Of a stretch of DNA of 48,913 nucleotides, positions 26,813 through 34,601 are shown piece by piece (the stretch's first letter is position 1; each line of letters begins with the position of its first letter). The notes beneath the pieces are model-generated. The model saw only the letters and a list, made by a program, of their open reading frames with translations. It was not told the origin of the DNA and ran no database searches. The position numbers were made by a program, and so were the translations under genes. Origin of the DNA: Pseudomonadota bacterium (GTDB lineage: Bacteria; Pseudomonadota; Gammaproteobacteria; Steroidobacterales; Steroidobacteraceae); contig JAEWAF010000083.1 of NCBI GenBank assembly GCA_023391815.1, positions 1-48,913 on the forward strand, read 5' to 3'.

Positions 26813-27736
26813 ATGTCAGCCACGCATCCCATCATCGCATGCACAGGCTCTTCCGGTGCCGGCACGACGTCGGTCATGCGGACCTTCGAGCAGATCTTCC
26901 GCCGCGAATCGATCTCGGCCGCGTTCGTGGAAGGCGACAGCTTTCATCGCTACGACCGCGCCGGCATGAAGCAGCAGATGGCCGACGCGATCGCTCGCGG
27001 CGATCAGTACTTCAGTCACTTCGGCCCGGACGCGAACCTGTTCGCCGAGCTCGAGGGCCTGTTCAAAAGCTATGGCGAGAATGGGCGAGGGCGCCGGCGC
27101 AAGTATCTGCACGATGAGCAGGAGGCCGCGCCGTACGGACAGAAGCCGGGCACATTCACTGAATGGGAAGAGTTGCCGGACACGACCGATCTACTGTTCT
27201 ACGAGGGCCTGCATGGCGCCGCGGCTCATGAGGACATCCAGGTCTGGAAACATGTCGACCTGCTGATCGGGGTGGTGCCGGTCATCAACCTCGAATGGAT
27301 TCAGAAGTTACATCGCGATCGCGCCACGCGCGGCTATTCGGCCGAAGCGGTGGCCGATACGATCCTGCGGCGAATGCATGATTACGTGCACTACATCTGT
27401 CCGCAGTTCTCACGCACGCACATCAACTTTCAACGGGTTCCCATCGTCGATACCTCCGATCCTTTCATCGCGCGGTTCATTCCGACGCCGGACGAATCGT
27501 TCCTGGTGATTCGTTTCGCGAACCCGCAGGGCATCGACTTTCCCTATCTGCTGGCGATGCTGCACGACTCGTTCATGTCCCGCTCCAACACCATCGTCTG
27601 TCCGGGCGGCAAGATGGACCTGGCCATGCAGCTGATTTTCACGCCCATGATCATGCGGCTGATCGAACGTCGCAGGGAATCGCTGGCGCGCCGGTCGCAA
27701 CGCTCCACGCAGACATTGCTCGAGCCCACTTTCTGA
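26813..27736 (+). CDS. cbbP: Phosphoribulokinase
   Basis: The protein has 307 residues from ATG 26813. An in-frame Met further upstream lies inside cbbF and was rejected. It makes ribulose 1,5-bisphosphate from ribulose 5-phosphate and ATP. The P-loop is GSSGAGTTS (12-20). The substrate region SFHRYDRAGMK follows, with HFGPDANLFAELEGLF and the acidic loop YEGLHGAA. The chain is of the shorter bacterial octameric type, normally activated by NADH and inhibited by AMP, and lacks the regulatory cysteines of plant enzymes. With cbbL and cbbS it makes the two steps unique to the Calvin cycle. Confidence 0.97.
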   Translation: MSATHPIIACTGSSGAGTTSVMRTFEQIFRRESISAAFVEGDSFHRYDRAGMKQQMADAIARGDQYFSHFGPDANLFAELEGLFKSYGENGRGRRRKYLHDEQEAAPYGQKPGTFTEWEELPDTTDLLFYEGLHGAAAHEDIQVWKHVDLLIGVVPVINLEWIQKLHRDRATRGYSAEAVADTILRRMHDYVHYICPQFSRTHINFQRVPIVDTSDPFIARFIPTPDESFLVIRFANPQGIDFPYLLAMLHDSFMSRSNTIVCPGGKMDLAMQLIFTPMIMRLIERRRESLARRSQRSTQTLLEPTF

Positions 27737-27748
27737 CCCGAGGTCGCC

Positions 27749-28462
27749 ATGCCGAAGCTCATCGATTGCGTCGCCGCGGTGTCGTTCGATCTCGACGGCA
27801 CGCTCATCGACACCGCGCCGGATCTGGGCACGGCGGCCAACATGATGCTGATCATGCTGGGCGGCCGGCCGCTCGCGGATGAGCGCGTTCCTGAGCTGAT
27901 CGGCGCGGGCATCGATGAGTTCGTGAAGCGGGTGCTGACCCAGGCGGGTGTGGCACCCGATGCGCCGATGCTGGAGATGGCCGCGACTCTGTTCCGGAAA
28001 CTGTATGGGCAACGGGTATTCCAGCGCAGCCGCATCTATCCGAATACGTTGAGAACCCTGCTCACGCTGCGCGCGGCCGGTCTCACGTTGTGTTGCGTAA
28101 CCAACAAAGAGCGAAAGTTCGCGCAGCCCTTGCTGGAGCTCTCGGGCCTCAGGGGCTTCTTCGCCGCACTGTTGTGCCCCGAGCGTCCCGAGGATCGAAA
28201 GCCGAGCCCGTCGCTGCTGCTTTCGGCCTGCACCCGAGCCGAGGTCGAGCCTATCGACATGTTGCTGGTCGGGGACTCGCGAGCCGACATTCATGCGGCT
28301 CAGGCGGCGGGATGTCGCGTCGTTGCCGTGGACTACGGTTATCACCGCGAGCAACCGTTGGAGGAGTTGCGACCGGACGCCATCATCAGCGACCTGAGCG
28401 AGCTCATGGAGCTGAGCGTGCGTCCTCGCAGCGGGACTCGTGCACTGAGGGCCATACCATGA
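27749..28462 (+). CDS. cbbZ: Phosphoglycolate phosphatase (HAD family)
   Basis: The protein has 237 residues. The HAD motifs are in place: motif I SFDLDGTLIDTAPDL (nucleophile and acid Asp), motif II CCVTNKER, a Lys near PEDRKPSP, and motif IV LVGDSRADIHAAQAAG. The cap helices between motifs I and II resemble Gph/CbbZ. It removes phosphate from 2-phosphoglycolate, the toxic product of the oxygenase reaction of RuBisCO, so its place in the operon makes sense. The stop overlaps the cbbT start in ATGA. Confidence 0.94.
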   Translation: MPKLIDCVAAVSFDLDGTLIDTAPDLGTAANMMLIMLGGRPLADERVPELIGAGIDEFVKRVLTQAGVAPDAPMLEMAATLFRKLYGQRVFQRSRIYPNTLRTLLTLRAAGLTLCCVTNKERKFAQPLLELSGLRGFFAALLCPERPEDRKPSPSLLLSACTRAEVEPIDMLLVGDSRADIHAAQAAGCRVVAVDYGYHREQPLEELRPDAIISDLSELMELSVRPRSGTRALRAIP

Positions 28463-30510
28463 GCGCGGAGTTGAATGTGCGGAGATCGGGGCGTCGCGAG
28501 GCGGGGTCACGTCAGGAAACAATCGACGTGCTTCGCGCGCTGGCGATGGATGCCGTGCAGAAAGCAAATTCCGGTCATCCGGGCATGCCGATGGGCATGG
28601 CGGAGATCGCCGAGGTTCTGTGGCAACGTCATCTGCATCACAACCCGGCGAACCCGCGGTGGTTCAATCGGGATCGCTTCGTGCTCTCGAACGGGCACGG
28701 CTCGATGTTGTTGTACTCACTGTTGCATCTGACCGGTTACGACCTGCCGTTGCAGGAGCTCCAGCGCTTCCGTCAGTTGCATTCGAAAACGCCGGGTCAT
28801 CCTGAGTACGGTGTGACGCCCGGGGTGGAAACAACGACCGGGCCGCTCGGGCAGGGGCTTGCGAATGCCGTCGGCATGGCTATCGCCGAAAAAGTGCTGG
28901 CCGCGGAATTCAATCGCCCGGACTGCGAGATCGTCGATCATCACACCTACGTGTTCGTCGGCGACGGCTGCTTGATGGAGGGCATTTCGCACGAAGCGTG
29001 TTCGCTCGCGGGCACGCTGGGATTGGGCAAGCTCATCGTCTTCTATGACGACAACGGTATTTCGATCGACGGTCACGTGTCGGGATGGTTCACCGACGAC
29101 ACGCCGCGACGATTCTCGAGCTATGGCTGGCATGTCGTGCCGAACGTCGACGGGCACGACAGCGATGCCGTCGACAACGCGATTCGCGCCGCGAAGTCGG
29201 TGACGGACAAGCCGTCGCTGATCTGCTGCAAGACCGTCATCGCCAAGGGCGCACCGAACAAGGCGGGCACGCACGATGCGCATGGGGCTCCACTTGGCGA
29301 TAAAGAGATCGCCGCTACCCGTGAGGCGCTGGGTTGGAACTATGGGCCTTTCGAGATCCCGCCACATATATATGAGTCGTGGGATGCGCGGGAGGCAGGC
29401 GCGAATCAGGAGACTGCGTGGCGCGAGAAGTTGTCTGCGTACGCGACCTCACATCCTGGATTGAGTCAGGAGTTCGAGCGCCGCATGCGAGGTGAGCTGC
29501 CGAGCGAGCTTGCGGAGCAGCTTCGTCAGTTGATCGCGCATACCGAAACGAAGGCTGCGAATGTGGCGACCCGCAAGGCGTCGCAGGAAGCTATCGAGGG
29601 TCTGGCCCCGTCGCTGCCCGAGCTGATCGGCGGCTCGGCGGATCTGGCCGGATCGAATCTGACGTTGTGGTCCGGATCGCGCGCGATCACCAGCAACAGC
29701 GGTGGGAATTATCTGTACTACGGCGTGCGCGAGTTCGGCATGGCCGCGATCATGAACGGCCTGGCACTGCACGGAGGCTTCATTCCCTACGGCGGCACGT
29801 TCCTGACGTTCTCTGACTACTGTCGCAACGCGCTGCGCATGGCGGCGTTGATGCGTGTCCGCTCGATCTTCATCTTCACGCACGATTCGATCGGTCTCGG
29901 CGAGGATGGGCCGACGCATCAACCGATCGAGCATGTCGCGACGTTGCGATTGATTCCGAACATGGACGTCTGGCGGCCGTGCGACACGTTGGAAACATTG
30001 ATCGCCTGGTCAGCGGCCATCGACCGCACGACCGGGCCGACGAGCCTGGTGCTCAGTCGACAAAACGTGCCTTTCCAGAATCGCGATTCCGCCGCGATTG
30101 AGAACATTCGTCGTGGTGGCTACGTGCTCGTCGAGCCGGAAGCTCAGCCGCGCACGGTCGTCATCGCGACGGGTTCCGAAGTTGGGCTCGCGGTGGAGGC
30201 ACAGAAGCGGCTGGCGAAGGAGGGCATTCCGGTTCGAGTGGTCTCGATGCCTTCGACCAACGTGTTCGATCGGCAGGAGGCGGATTATCGCGAGCAGGTG
30301 TTGCCGATGGAGTTGCCGTGCGTCGCCGTCGAAGCCGGCGTGCCGGATATCTGGCGCAAGTATGTCGGGCGGCGCGGCGCCGTGATCGGCATGGACCGTT
30401 TCGGTGAATCGGCGCCAGCGTCGGAACTGATGCGGTACTTCGAATTCGTGCCCGAGCGAGTCGTCGACGCCGTCAAAGCGGTCGTCGCACGCTCGGGCAC
30501 GAAGCCCTGA
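28459..30510 (+). CDS. cbbT: Transketolase
   Basis: The protein has 683 residues from ATG 28459, overlapping the cbbZ stop by four bases. The frame is open far upstream, but those codons are antisense or out of frame to real cbbZ sequence. Transketolase moves two-carbon units between sugar phosphates to regenerate ribulose 5-phosphate, using thiamine diphosphate. The ThDP site is in FVGDGCLMEGISHEACSLAG (read GDG to about N26). Early sugar-binding residues lie in NSGHPGMPMGMAEIAEVLW. The pyrimidine domain has GVREFGMAAIMNGLALHGG and THDSIGLGEDGPTHQPIEH, and the C-terminal domain ends at SRSGTKP-like residues. It is the last gene of the operon. The downstream TonB receptor converges on it after six bases. 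Confidence 0.96.
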   Translation: MSAELNVRRSGRREAGSRQETIDVLRALAMDAVQKANSGHPGMPMGMAEIAEVLWQRHLHHNPANPRWFNRDRFVLSNGHGSMLLYSLLHLTGYDLPLQELQRFRQLHSKTPGHPEYGVTPGVETTTGPLGQGLANAVGMAIAEKVLAAEFNRPDCEIVDHHTYVFVGDGCLMEGISHEACSLAGTLGLGKLIVFYDDNGISIDGHVSGWFTDDTPRRFSSYGWHVVPNVDGHDSDAVDNAIRAAKSVTDKPSLICCKTVIAKGAPNKAGTHDAHGAPLGDKEIAATREALGWNYGPFEIPPHIYESWDAREAGANQETAWREKLSAYATSHPGLSQEFERRMRGELPSELAEQLRQLIAHTETKAANVATRKASQEAIEGLAPSLPELIGGSADLAGSNLTLWSGSRAITSNSGGNYLYYGVREFGMAAIMNGLALHGGFIPYGGTFLTFSDYCRNALRMAALMRVRSIFIFTHDSIGLGEDGPTHQPIEHVATLRLIPNMDVWRPCDTLETLIAWSAAIDRTTGPTSLVLSRQNVPFQNRDSAAIENIRRGGYVLVEPEAQPRTVVIATGSEVGLAVEAQKRLAKEGIPVRVVSMPSTNVFDRQEADYREQVLPMELPCVAVEAGVPDIWRKYVGRRGAVIGMDRFGESAPASELMRYFEFVPERVVDAVKAVVARSGTKP

Positions 30511-30516
30511 GTCTTA

Positions 30517-32790
30517 TTATTTGAACCCGTAGCGCAGCTCGACGCCCACCTCGCGGGGACGAATCAACGTTTCCTGGCGGCCGATCGACGGCTGGCCGGT
30601 GGTGACGACGCCGCGCTCATCCGCGAGGTTGCGGCCGAACAGTTCGATCGACAGCTCATCGCGCTGGAACGCGAGGCGCAGGTTTGCCGTGTCGAACGAG
30701 TCCTGGCTCAGCACTTCGTCGACGTCGAACTTCAAACGCATCTGGCCGACGTAAACGTAATCCGCACGAACGTAGCCTGACCACTCGGGGCCCATGACGA
30801 AGCTGTATTGCGCGCCGACGCTGCCGTTCTTCTCCGGTGCGTCCGGCAAGCGCTCGCCTTTCGTATAGATCGTGCCGGGCTCGACGCGCTCGAACTCCGC
30901 CTTGGTGTAAGACGCGGAGAAGTTGAAGCGCCACGCTTCGCTCACTTGCGCCACCATCTCCAGCTCGACGCCGTCGTTCGTAACGTCGCCCGCGTTCGCC
31001 AGCGCGCTGAAGCCGCAGGGGAGCGCCACGCCGAGCTGCACACCTTGCCAATCCTGTCGATACACCGCTGCGTTGATGCCCAAGCGGCCTCCGGCCAATT
31101 GCGACTTCACGCCCAGCTCGTAATTCCACAGCGTGTCGGGATCGGTGATCGGACCGCCGGCACCGACTGCAGCCGCCTGAGCCTGGCACTGGTCGGGCAG
31201 CGGCGGGCTCACCGTGCCGCTACGGAAGCCGCGGCCAGCTTGCAAATACAGGGTCAGATCCTCGGCGGGCTCATAACGCAGGTACGCCGAAGGATTGAAC
31301 TCGCTCGACGATCCGACTCGATCCGGAGCGCCATCCGTCTTGCCGCCGAGCAGGAGGCCATCCGAGGGCGCCGTGAGGCTGGTCAGATCGTCTTCGAGAT
31401 AGCGCGCACCGACCCCGACCGTCCATTGCGACGCGAACGTATAGCTGACTTGAGCGAATGCGGATCGCTGCTCTTCTTCGGAGAACCGGGACATCGGCGC
31501 GTCGGCCGCGAAATCCTGACCGTAGATCGCCCGGGGCAGGCAGGTCGGACAGGAGTATTCGGGAACGAATTGAGAGAAGTCCGCCGTCTGTTTCAAATAG
31601 AACAATCCGGCGAGCCATTGGAACGGGCCGTCGCCGAGCGACTGCAGACGCAGCTCTTGGGTGAACAGCTTGCCCACGCTGCGATCTCGCAGCGACCAGG
31701 GGATCGGCGCGTCGAAGATGTTCTGGCCGAGATAGGTGATGTCCTGGTTTGTGGCGCGCGTCATCTTCGTCCAGTTGCTCGCCGACGTGAGCGATACCGC
31801 ATCCCAGTCGTACTTGGCGACGATCGTGTTGATCTCGAGCCGCTCGCCCGCGCCGCCTTCTTCGAAGTAATCCAACCCGCGGCTCTGCTCGTATTCGCCG
31901 AAGTCCGGCTGCGTGAACGGCTCGCTGTTGAGCGTCACATCCTGCGTGGCGTGCGTGAGGTCGATTTTCAGGCGTTCGGTCGCTTGCCAGCCCAGCGCGG
32001 CGCGGACGCCCCAGGTGTCTTCCGAGTTGATGTCCTTGCGAGTGAAGGCGGGGATGGCCGGCGTCACCAGAACTCCCGCGCCGCCGCTGTAGTCGACGGC
32101 TGCCTGGCCGGCAAACTTGTTGTCGATGTAGCCGGCGGTGTCGTCCTGATAGGCGACCACGCGCAAGGCCAGCTGGTCGGTGATCAATGGAATGTTGACC
32201 GTGCCTTCGACGTGGTAGCTCGGATCGCTCGAATGAGCGGTCGTGAACCCTCGCGCGCCGACGTTGGCTTCGAAGCCGGTCGCGTCGGGGGCGTTGGGAA
32301 TGATACGAACCACGCCGGCGAGCGCGCTGGCGCCGAACAGGGTTCCCTGCGGACCGCGCAGCACTTCGACCCGATCGACGTCGACCAGGCGCAGATTCGG
32401 TTTGCCACCGTGGTTGGTCAGCACACTGGTCACGGTCTCGCCGAAATAAGTCGCGGTGGTGGAGGGCAAGCCGCCTTCGCTACCGCTGATGCCACGGATG
32501 CGGATCTGCGACACGCCGGGCCCGCCGTCCTGGAAGAACACGCCCGGCACCGTATTGAGATAGTCGGCGTAGTTGGTGAAACCGCGCGTCTGGATGTCTT
32601 CGGAGGTGATCGCGGAGATCGCCACTGGCACGTCTTGCAGCTTCTCCTCACGCTTGGTGGCGGTGACGATGATTTCCTGCAGGACCTGCATGTCGCGTGG
32701 CGTGTCCGCGGCGTGGGCAGGATTCGCCGCGATCGTGACGCAGCTCTGTAAAAGTGCGGCGGACAGGGCCGCTCGCGAGAAAGCGTTCAT
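30517..32790 (-). CDS. TonB-dependent receptor (second, no STN domain)
   Basis: The protein has 757 residues from ATG 32790. AAGAGG lies nine bases upstream of this ATG and almost abuts two earlier in-frame ATGs (32796 and 32799). The signal peptide ends near ANPAHA. A TonB box follows (LQEIIVTATKREEKLQDVPVA), then the plug (TRGFTNYADYLNTVPGV, IRIRGISGS, RVEVLRGPQGTLFGASALAGVVRII), and a barrel ending in GVELRYGFK. The style is that of the large proteobacterial group with the vexxxRGPQGTL plug, many of which import oligomers or peptides. The gene is divergent from the Lrp/AsnC regulator, and its promoter region shares a 61-base element with the dgcN promoter, so it probably imports the substrate used by the dgcN operon. 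Confidence 0.92.
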   Translation of the reverse strand: MNAFSRAALSAALLQSCVTIAANPAHAADTPRDMQVLQEIIVTATKREEKLQDVPVAISAITSEDIQTRGFTNYADYLNTVPGVFFQDGGPGVSQIRIRGISGSEGGLPSTTATYFGETVTSVLTNHGGKPNLRLVDVDRVEVLRGPQGTLFGASALAGVVRIIPNAPDATGFEANVGARGFTTAHSSDPSYHVEGTVNIPLITDQLALRVVAYQDDTAGYIDNKFAGQAAVDYSGGAGVLVTPAIPAFTRKDINSEDTWGVRAALGWQATERLKIDLTHATQDVTLNSEPFTQPDFGEYEQSRGLDYFEEGGAGERLEINTIVAKYDWDAVSLTSASNWTKMTRATNQDITYLGQNIFDAPIPWSLRDRSVGKLFTQELRLQSLGDGPFQWLAGLFYLKQTADFSQFVPEYSCPTCLPRAIYGQDFAADAPMSRFSEEEQRSAFAQVSYTFASQWTVGVGARYLEDDLTSLTAPSDGLLLGGKTDGAPDRVGSSSEFNPSAYLRYEPAEDLTLYLQAGRGFRSGTVSPPLPDQCQAQAAAVGAGGPITDPDTLWNYELGVKSQLAGGRLGINAAVYRQDWQGVQLGVALPCGFSALANAGDVTNDGVELEMVAQVSEAWRFNFSASYTKAEFERVEPGTIYTKGERLPDAPEKNGSVGAQYSFVMGPEWSGYVRADYVYVGQMRLKFDVDEVLSQDSFDTANLRLAFQRDELSIELFGRNLADERGVVTTGQPSIGRQETLIRPREVGVELRYGFK

Positions 32791-32845
32791 GCGCATCATC
32801 CTCTTGCCAGGTTCTTCTTGTGTTCGGAGGGTTGGACCAGCCACG

Positions 32846-32906
32846 AATATGCCGGCCGCCGGGCGGCGGTTGTGTTCGTTTTTGGGAAGGCGCGCGGAGG
32901 TTTCGT
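32846..32906 (-). promoter_or_regulatory. Composite promoter/operator element in front of the TonB receptor
   Basis: On the minus strand this stretch reads ACGAA, three bases, TCCGCGCG, two bases, TTCCCAAAAACGAACAC, fourteen bases, then GGCCGGCATATT. The same blocks with the same overall spacing occur on the plus strand at 33493-33553 before dgcN. ACGAA occurs twice, 27 bases apart. CATATT at the end could be the -10 box, 50-odd bases before the receptor start. The regulator gene lies between the two copies, so these are candidate sites for it. Confidence 0.65.
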
Positions 32907-32950
32907 TTGCCGGTATGGGGCATACTCCGTGCCTACGAGGGGATGAGCGA

Positions 32951-33478
32951 ATGGCACAGAATTCATCGCGGCCGAGCCGCATCGATCGCATCGACCTGAG
33001 CATTCTGACGGCACTGTTCAGTCAGGCACGCATCAGCAAGGTTCAAATGAGCGAGGCGGTAGGCATCTCCGCCAGCCGCTGTTACGAGCGGATGCGGCGA
33101 CTGGAGCAGGCCGAGATCATTCGCGGCTATCACGCCGATATCGATATCGCACGCCTCGCCAGCTGCCTGCAATTTCAGGTGCAGATCAAGCTGCTGAATT
33201 ACACCAGCGCGCGCGCCCGGCAATTCGAGAAGACGCTGCTGAAGATTCCCGAGATCGTCTCCTGTCACGGCGTGCTCGGGCACGTGGACTATGTCATGAC
33301 GGTGGTGGCGGCCACGGTCGAGCGCTATCAGGAAGTCATCGCCGAGTTGCGCAGTCAAAGCGAGAACGAGTTCGACTTCGTCACGTTCCCGATTTCCAAG
33401 GCGATCAAGTCGCACAGCCACGGCGATCTGAAGCAGATCGTCGGCCGGCTGACTCGCGAGGAGCCGAGCTCCGGCTGA
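32951..33478 (+). CDS. Lrp/AsnC-family transcription regulator
   Basis: The protein has 175 residues from ATG 32951, behind CGAGGGG. The N-terminal helix-turn-helix (about 15-65) reads DRIDLSILTALFSQARISKV and continues through MSEAVGISASRCYERMRRLEQAEIIRGYHA. The C-terminal RAM domain (about 75-165) binds an amino acid or related effector and forms octamers. It has VQIKLLNYTSARARQFEKTL and VSCHGVLGHVDYVMTVVAA. Members commonly control amino-acid transport and breakdown. The gene sits between a divergent TonB receptor and the dgcN operon, both of which carry the same promoter element, so they are its likely targets. The effector is unknown, and D-glutamate or a D-amino acid is a guess from the neighbours. 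Confidence 0.9.
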   Translation: MAQNSSRPSRIDRIDLSILTALFSQARISKVQMSEAVGISASRCYERMRRLEQAEIIRGYHADIDIARLASCLQFQVQIKLLNYTSARARQFEKTLLKIPEIVSCHGVLGHVDYVMTVVAATVERYQEVIAELRSQSENEFDFVTFPISKAIKSHSHGDLKQIVGRLTREEPSSG

Positions 33479-33492
33479 CGGCTTCGAAACCG

Positions 33493-33553
33493 ACGAATCG
33501 TCCGCGCGGCTTTCCCAAAACGAACACTTCTGGCGCGGGCCGGCCGGCATATT
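33493..33553 (+). promoter_or_regulatory. Composite promoter/operator element in front of dgcN
   Basis: It reads ACGAA, three bases, TCCGCGCG, three bases, TTCCCAAAACGAACAC, fourteen bases, then GGCCGGCATATT, matching the element at 32846-32906 on the other strand with the same total length of 61 bases. If CATATT (33548-33553) is the -10 box, transcription would begin at about the A of the dgcN ATG (33560). That would give a leaderless message, consistent with the lack of any ribosome site there. Confidence 0.65.
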
Positions 33554-33559
33554 GCCGGC

Positions 33560-34579
33560 ATGAGTATTCTGACCCTGCCACAACCGTACCTGCTGTTCCT
33601 GGGCGATGCCGTCGACGACCGAGACGCGAAGACCGCGTGGGGTCTGCGCGATTGGGCGGGCGACCGCTGCATCGGCGAGTTCGCTCTGCCCGCCGCGACG
33701 ATTACCACTGGCCTGCCGCGACTCACACCGGCGGAGGCGCGGGCACGAGGTGCGCAGGCAATGATCATCGGCGTGGCGCCGGCGGGCGGGGTCGTCCAGC
33801 AAAGCTGGATTCCAGCCTTGCGCGAGGCGCTCGATGCCGGGCTCGATCTGATCAGCGGCATGCACACCCGACTTGAAGACGTACCGGTGCTTCGCAAGGC
33901 CGCGAGTGAGTTCGGTCGGCGCCTCATCGATGTGCGCAGTCCTCGCCAGAGCTTTCCGGTTGGAACCGGGCGACGACGCAGCGGTCGACGGCTGCTCACC
34001 GTCGGCACCGACTGCGCGCTGGGCAAGAAATACACCGCATTGGCGCTGGCTCGTGCGTTCGGTCAACGCGGCGTATCGGCGACGTTTCGAGCGACCGGCC
34101 AGACCGGCATCATGATTTCAGGCTCGGGTGTCGCGATCGACGCGGTGGTCGCGGACTTCATCGCCGGCGCCGCCGAAGCGCTCACTCCGGATGCGGCGGC
34201 CGATCATTGGGATGTGGTCGAAGGGCAGGGCTCGCTGTTTCATCCGGCCTATTCGGGCGTGTCGCTCGGGCTGCTGCATGGGACGCAGCCGGACGTGATC
34301 GTCATGTGTCACGAGGCTGGCCGGGAGTCGGTGCATGGACTGCCCGAGTTCGGTCTGCCCAGCCTGAAGGAGGCGATCGACGTGACGCTCATGCTCGCCC
34401 GACGCACGAATCCAGCGGTCCGTTGTGGCGGTGTGAGTCTCAACACCTCGACGTTATCCGTTGAACGGGCGCAAGCGCTGCTCGCACGGCATAGCGCCGA
34501 GCTCGGCATCCCGTGCGCCGATCCAATCCGAGGCGGTGCTCGCTTCGATGAACTGGTGAGTGCATGCTTGGGCACATAG
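33560..34579 (+). CDS. dgcN: DUF1611 protein, DgcN-like D-glutamate N-acetyltransferase candidate
   Basis: The protein has 339 residues. The N-terminal Rossmann-like part (1-130) has TWGLRDWAGDRCIGEF and MIIGVAPAGG. The C-terminal part has a P-loop-type segment, GTDCALGKKYTALALARAF (about 150-168), and the conserved DVVEGQGSLFHPAYSGVSLGLLHG and GVSLNTS. This is the DUF1611 family. Some members (DgcN) have been described as acetylating D-glutamate in D-glutamate breakdown together with the racemase DgcA. No dgcA-like gene is in the window. No ribosome site precedes ATG 33560, and the promoter element ends only six bases away. The following permease starts 22 bases after its stop, so they form one operon. 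Confidence 0.8.
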   Translation: MSILTLPQPYLLFLGDAVDDRDAKTAWGLRDWAGDRCIGEFALPAATITTGLPRLTPAEARARGAQAMIIGVAPAGGVVQQSWIPALREALDAGLDLISGMHTRLEDVPVLRKAASEFGRRLIDVRSPRQSFPVGTGRRRSGRRLLTVGTDCALGKKYTALALARAFGQRGVSATFRATGQTGIMISGSGVAIDAVVADFIAGAAEALTPDAAADHWDVVEGQGSLFHPAYSGVSLGLLHGTQPDVIVMCHEAGRESVHGLPEFGLPSLKEAIDVTLMLARRTNPAVRCGGVSLNTSTLSVERAQALLARHSAELGIPCADPIRGGARFDELVSACLGT

Positions 34580-34601
34580 CCAACAACCCACGGGCGCGCC
34601 A

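Noticed and set aside
30808..32751. A 647-codon open frame on the plus strand opposite the second TonB receptor
   Set aside because: The minus-strand frame has a full receptor with signal, TonB box and plug. The plus-strand frame has no recognisable motif and arises from high GC content.
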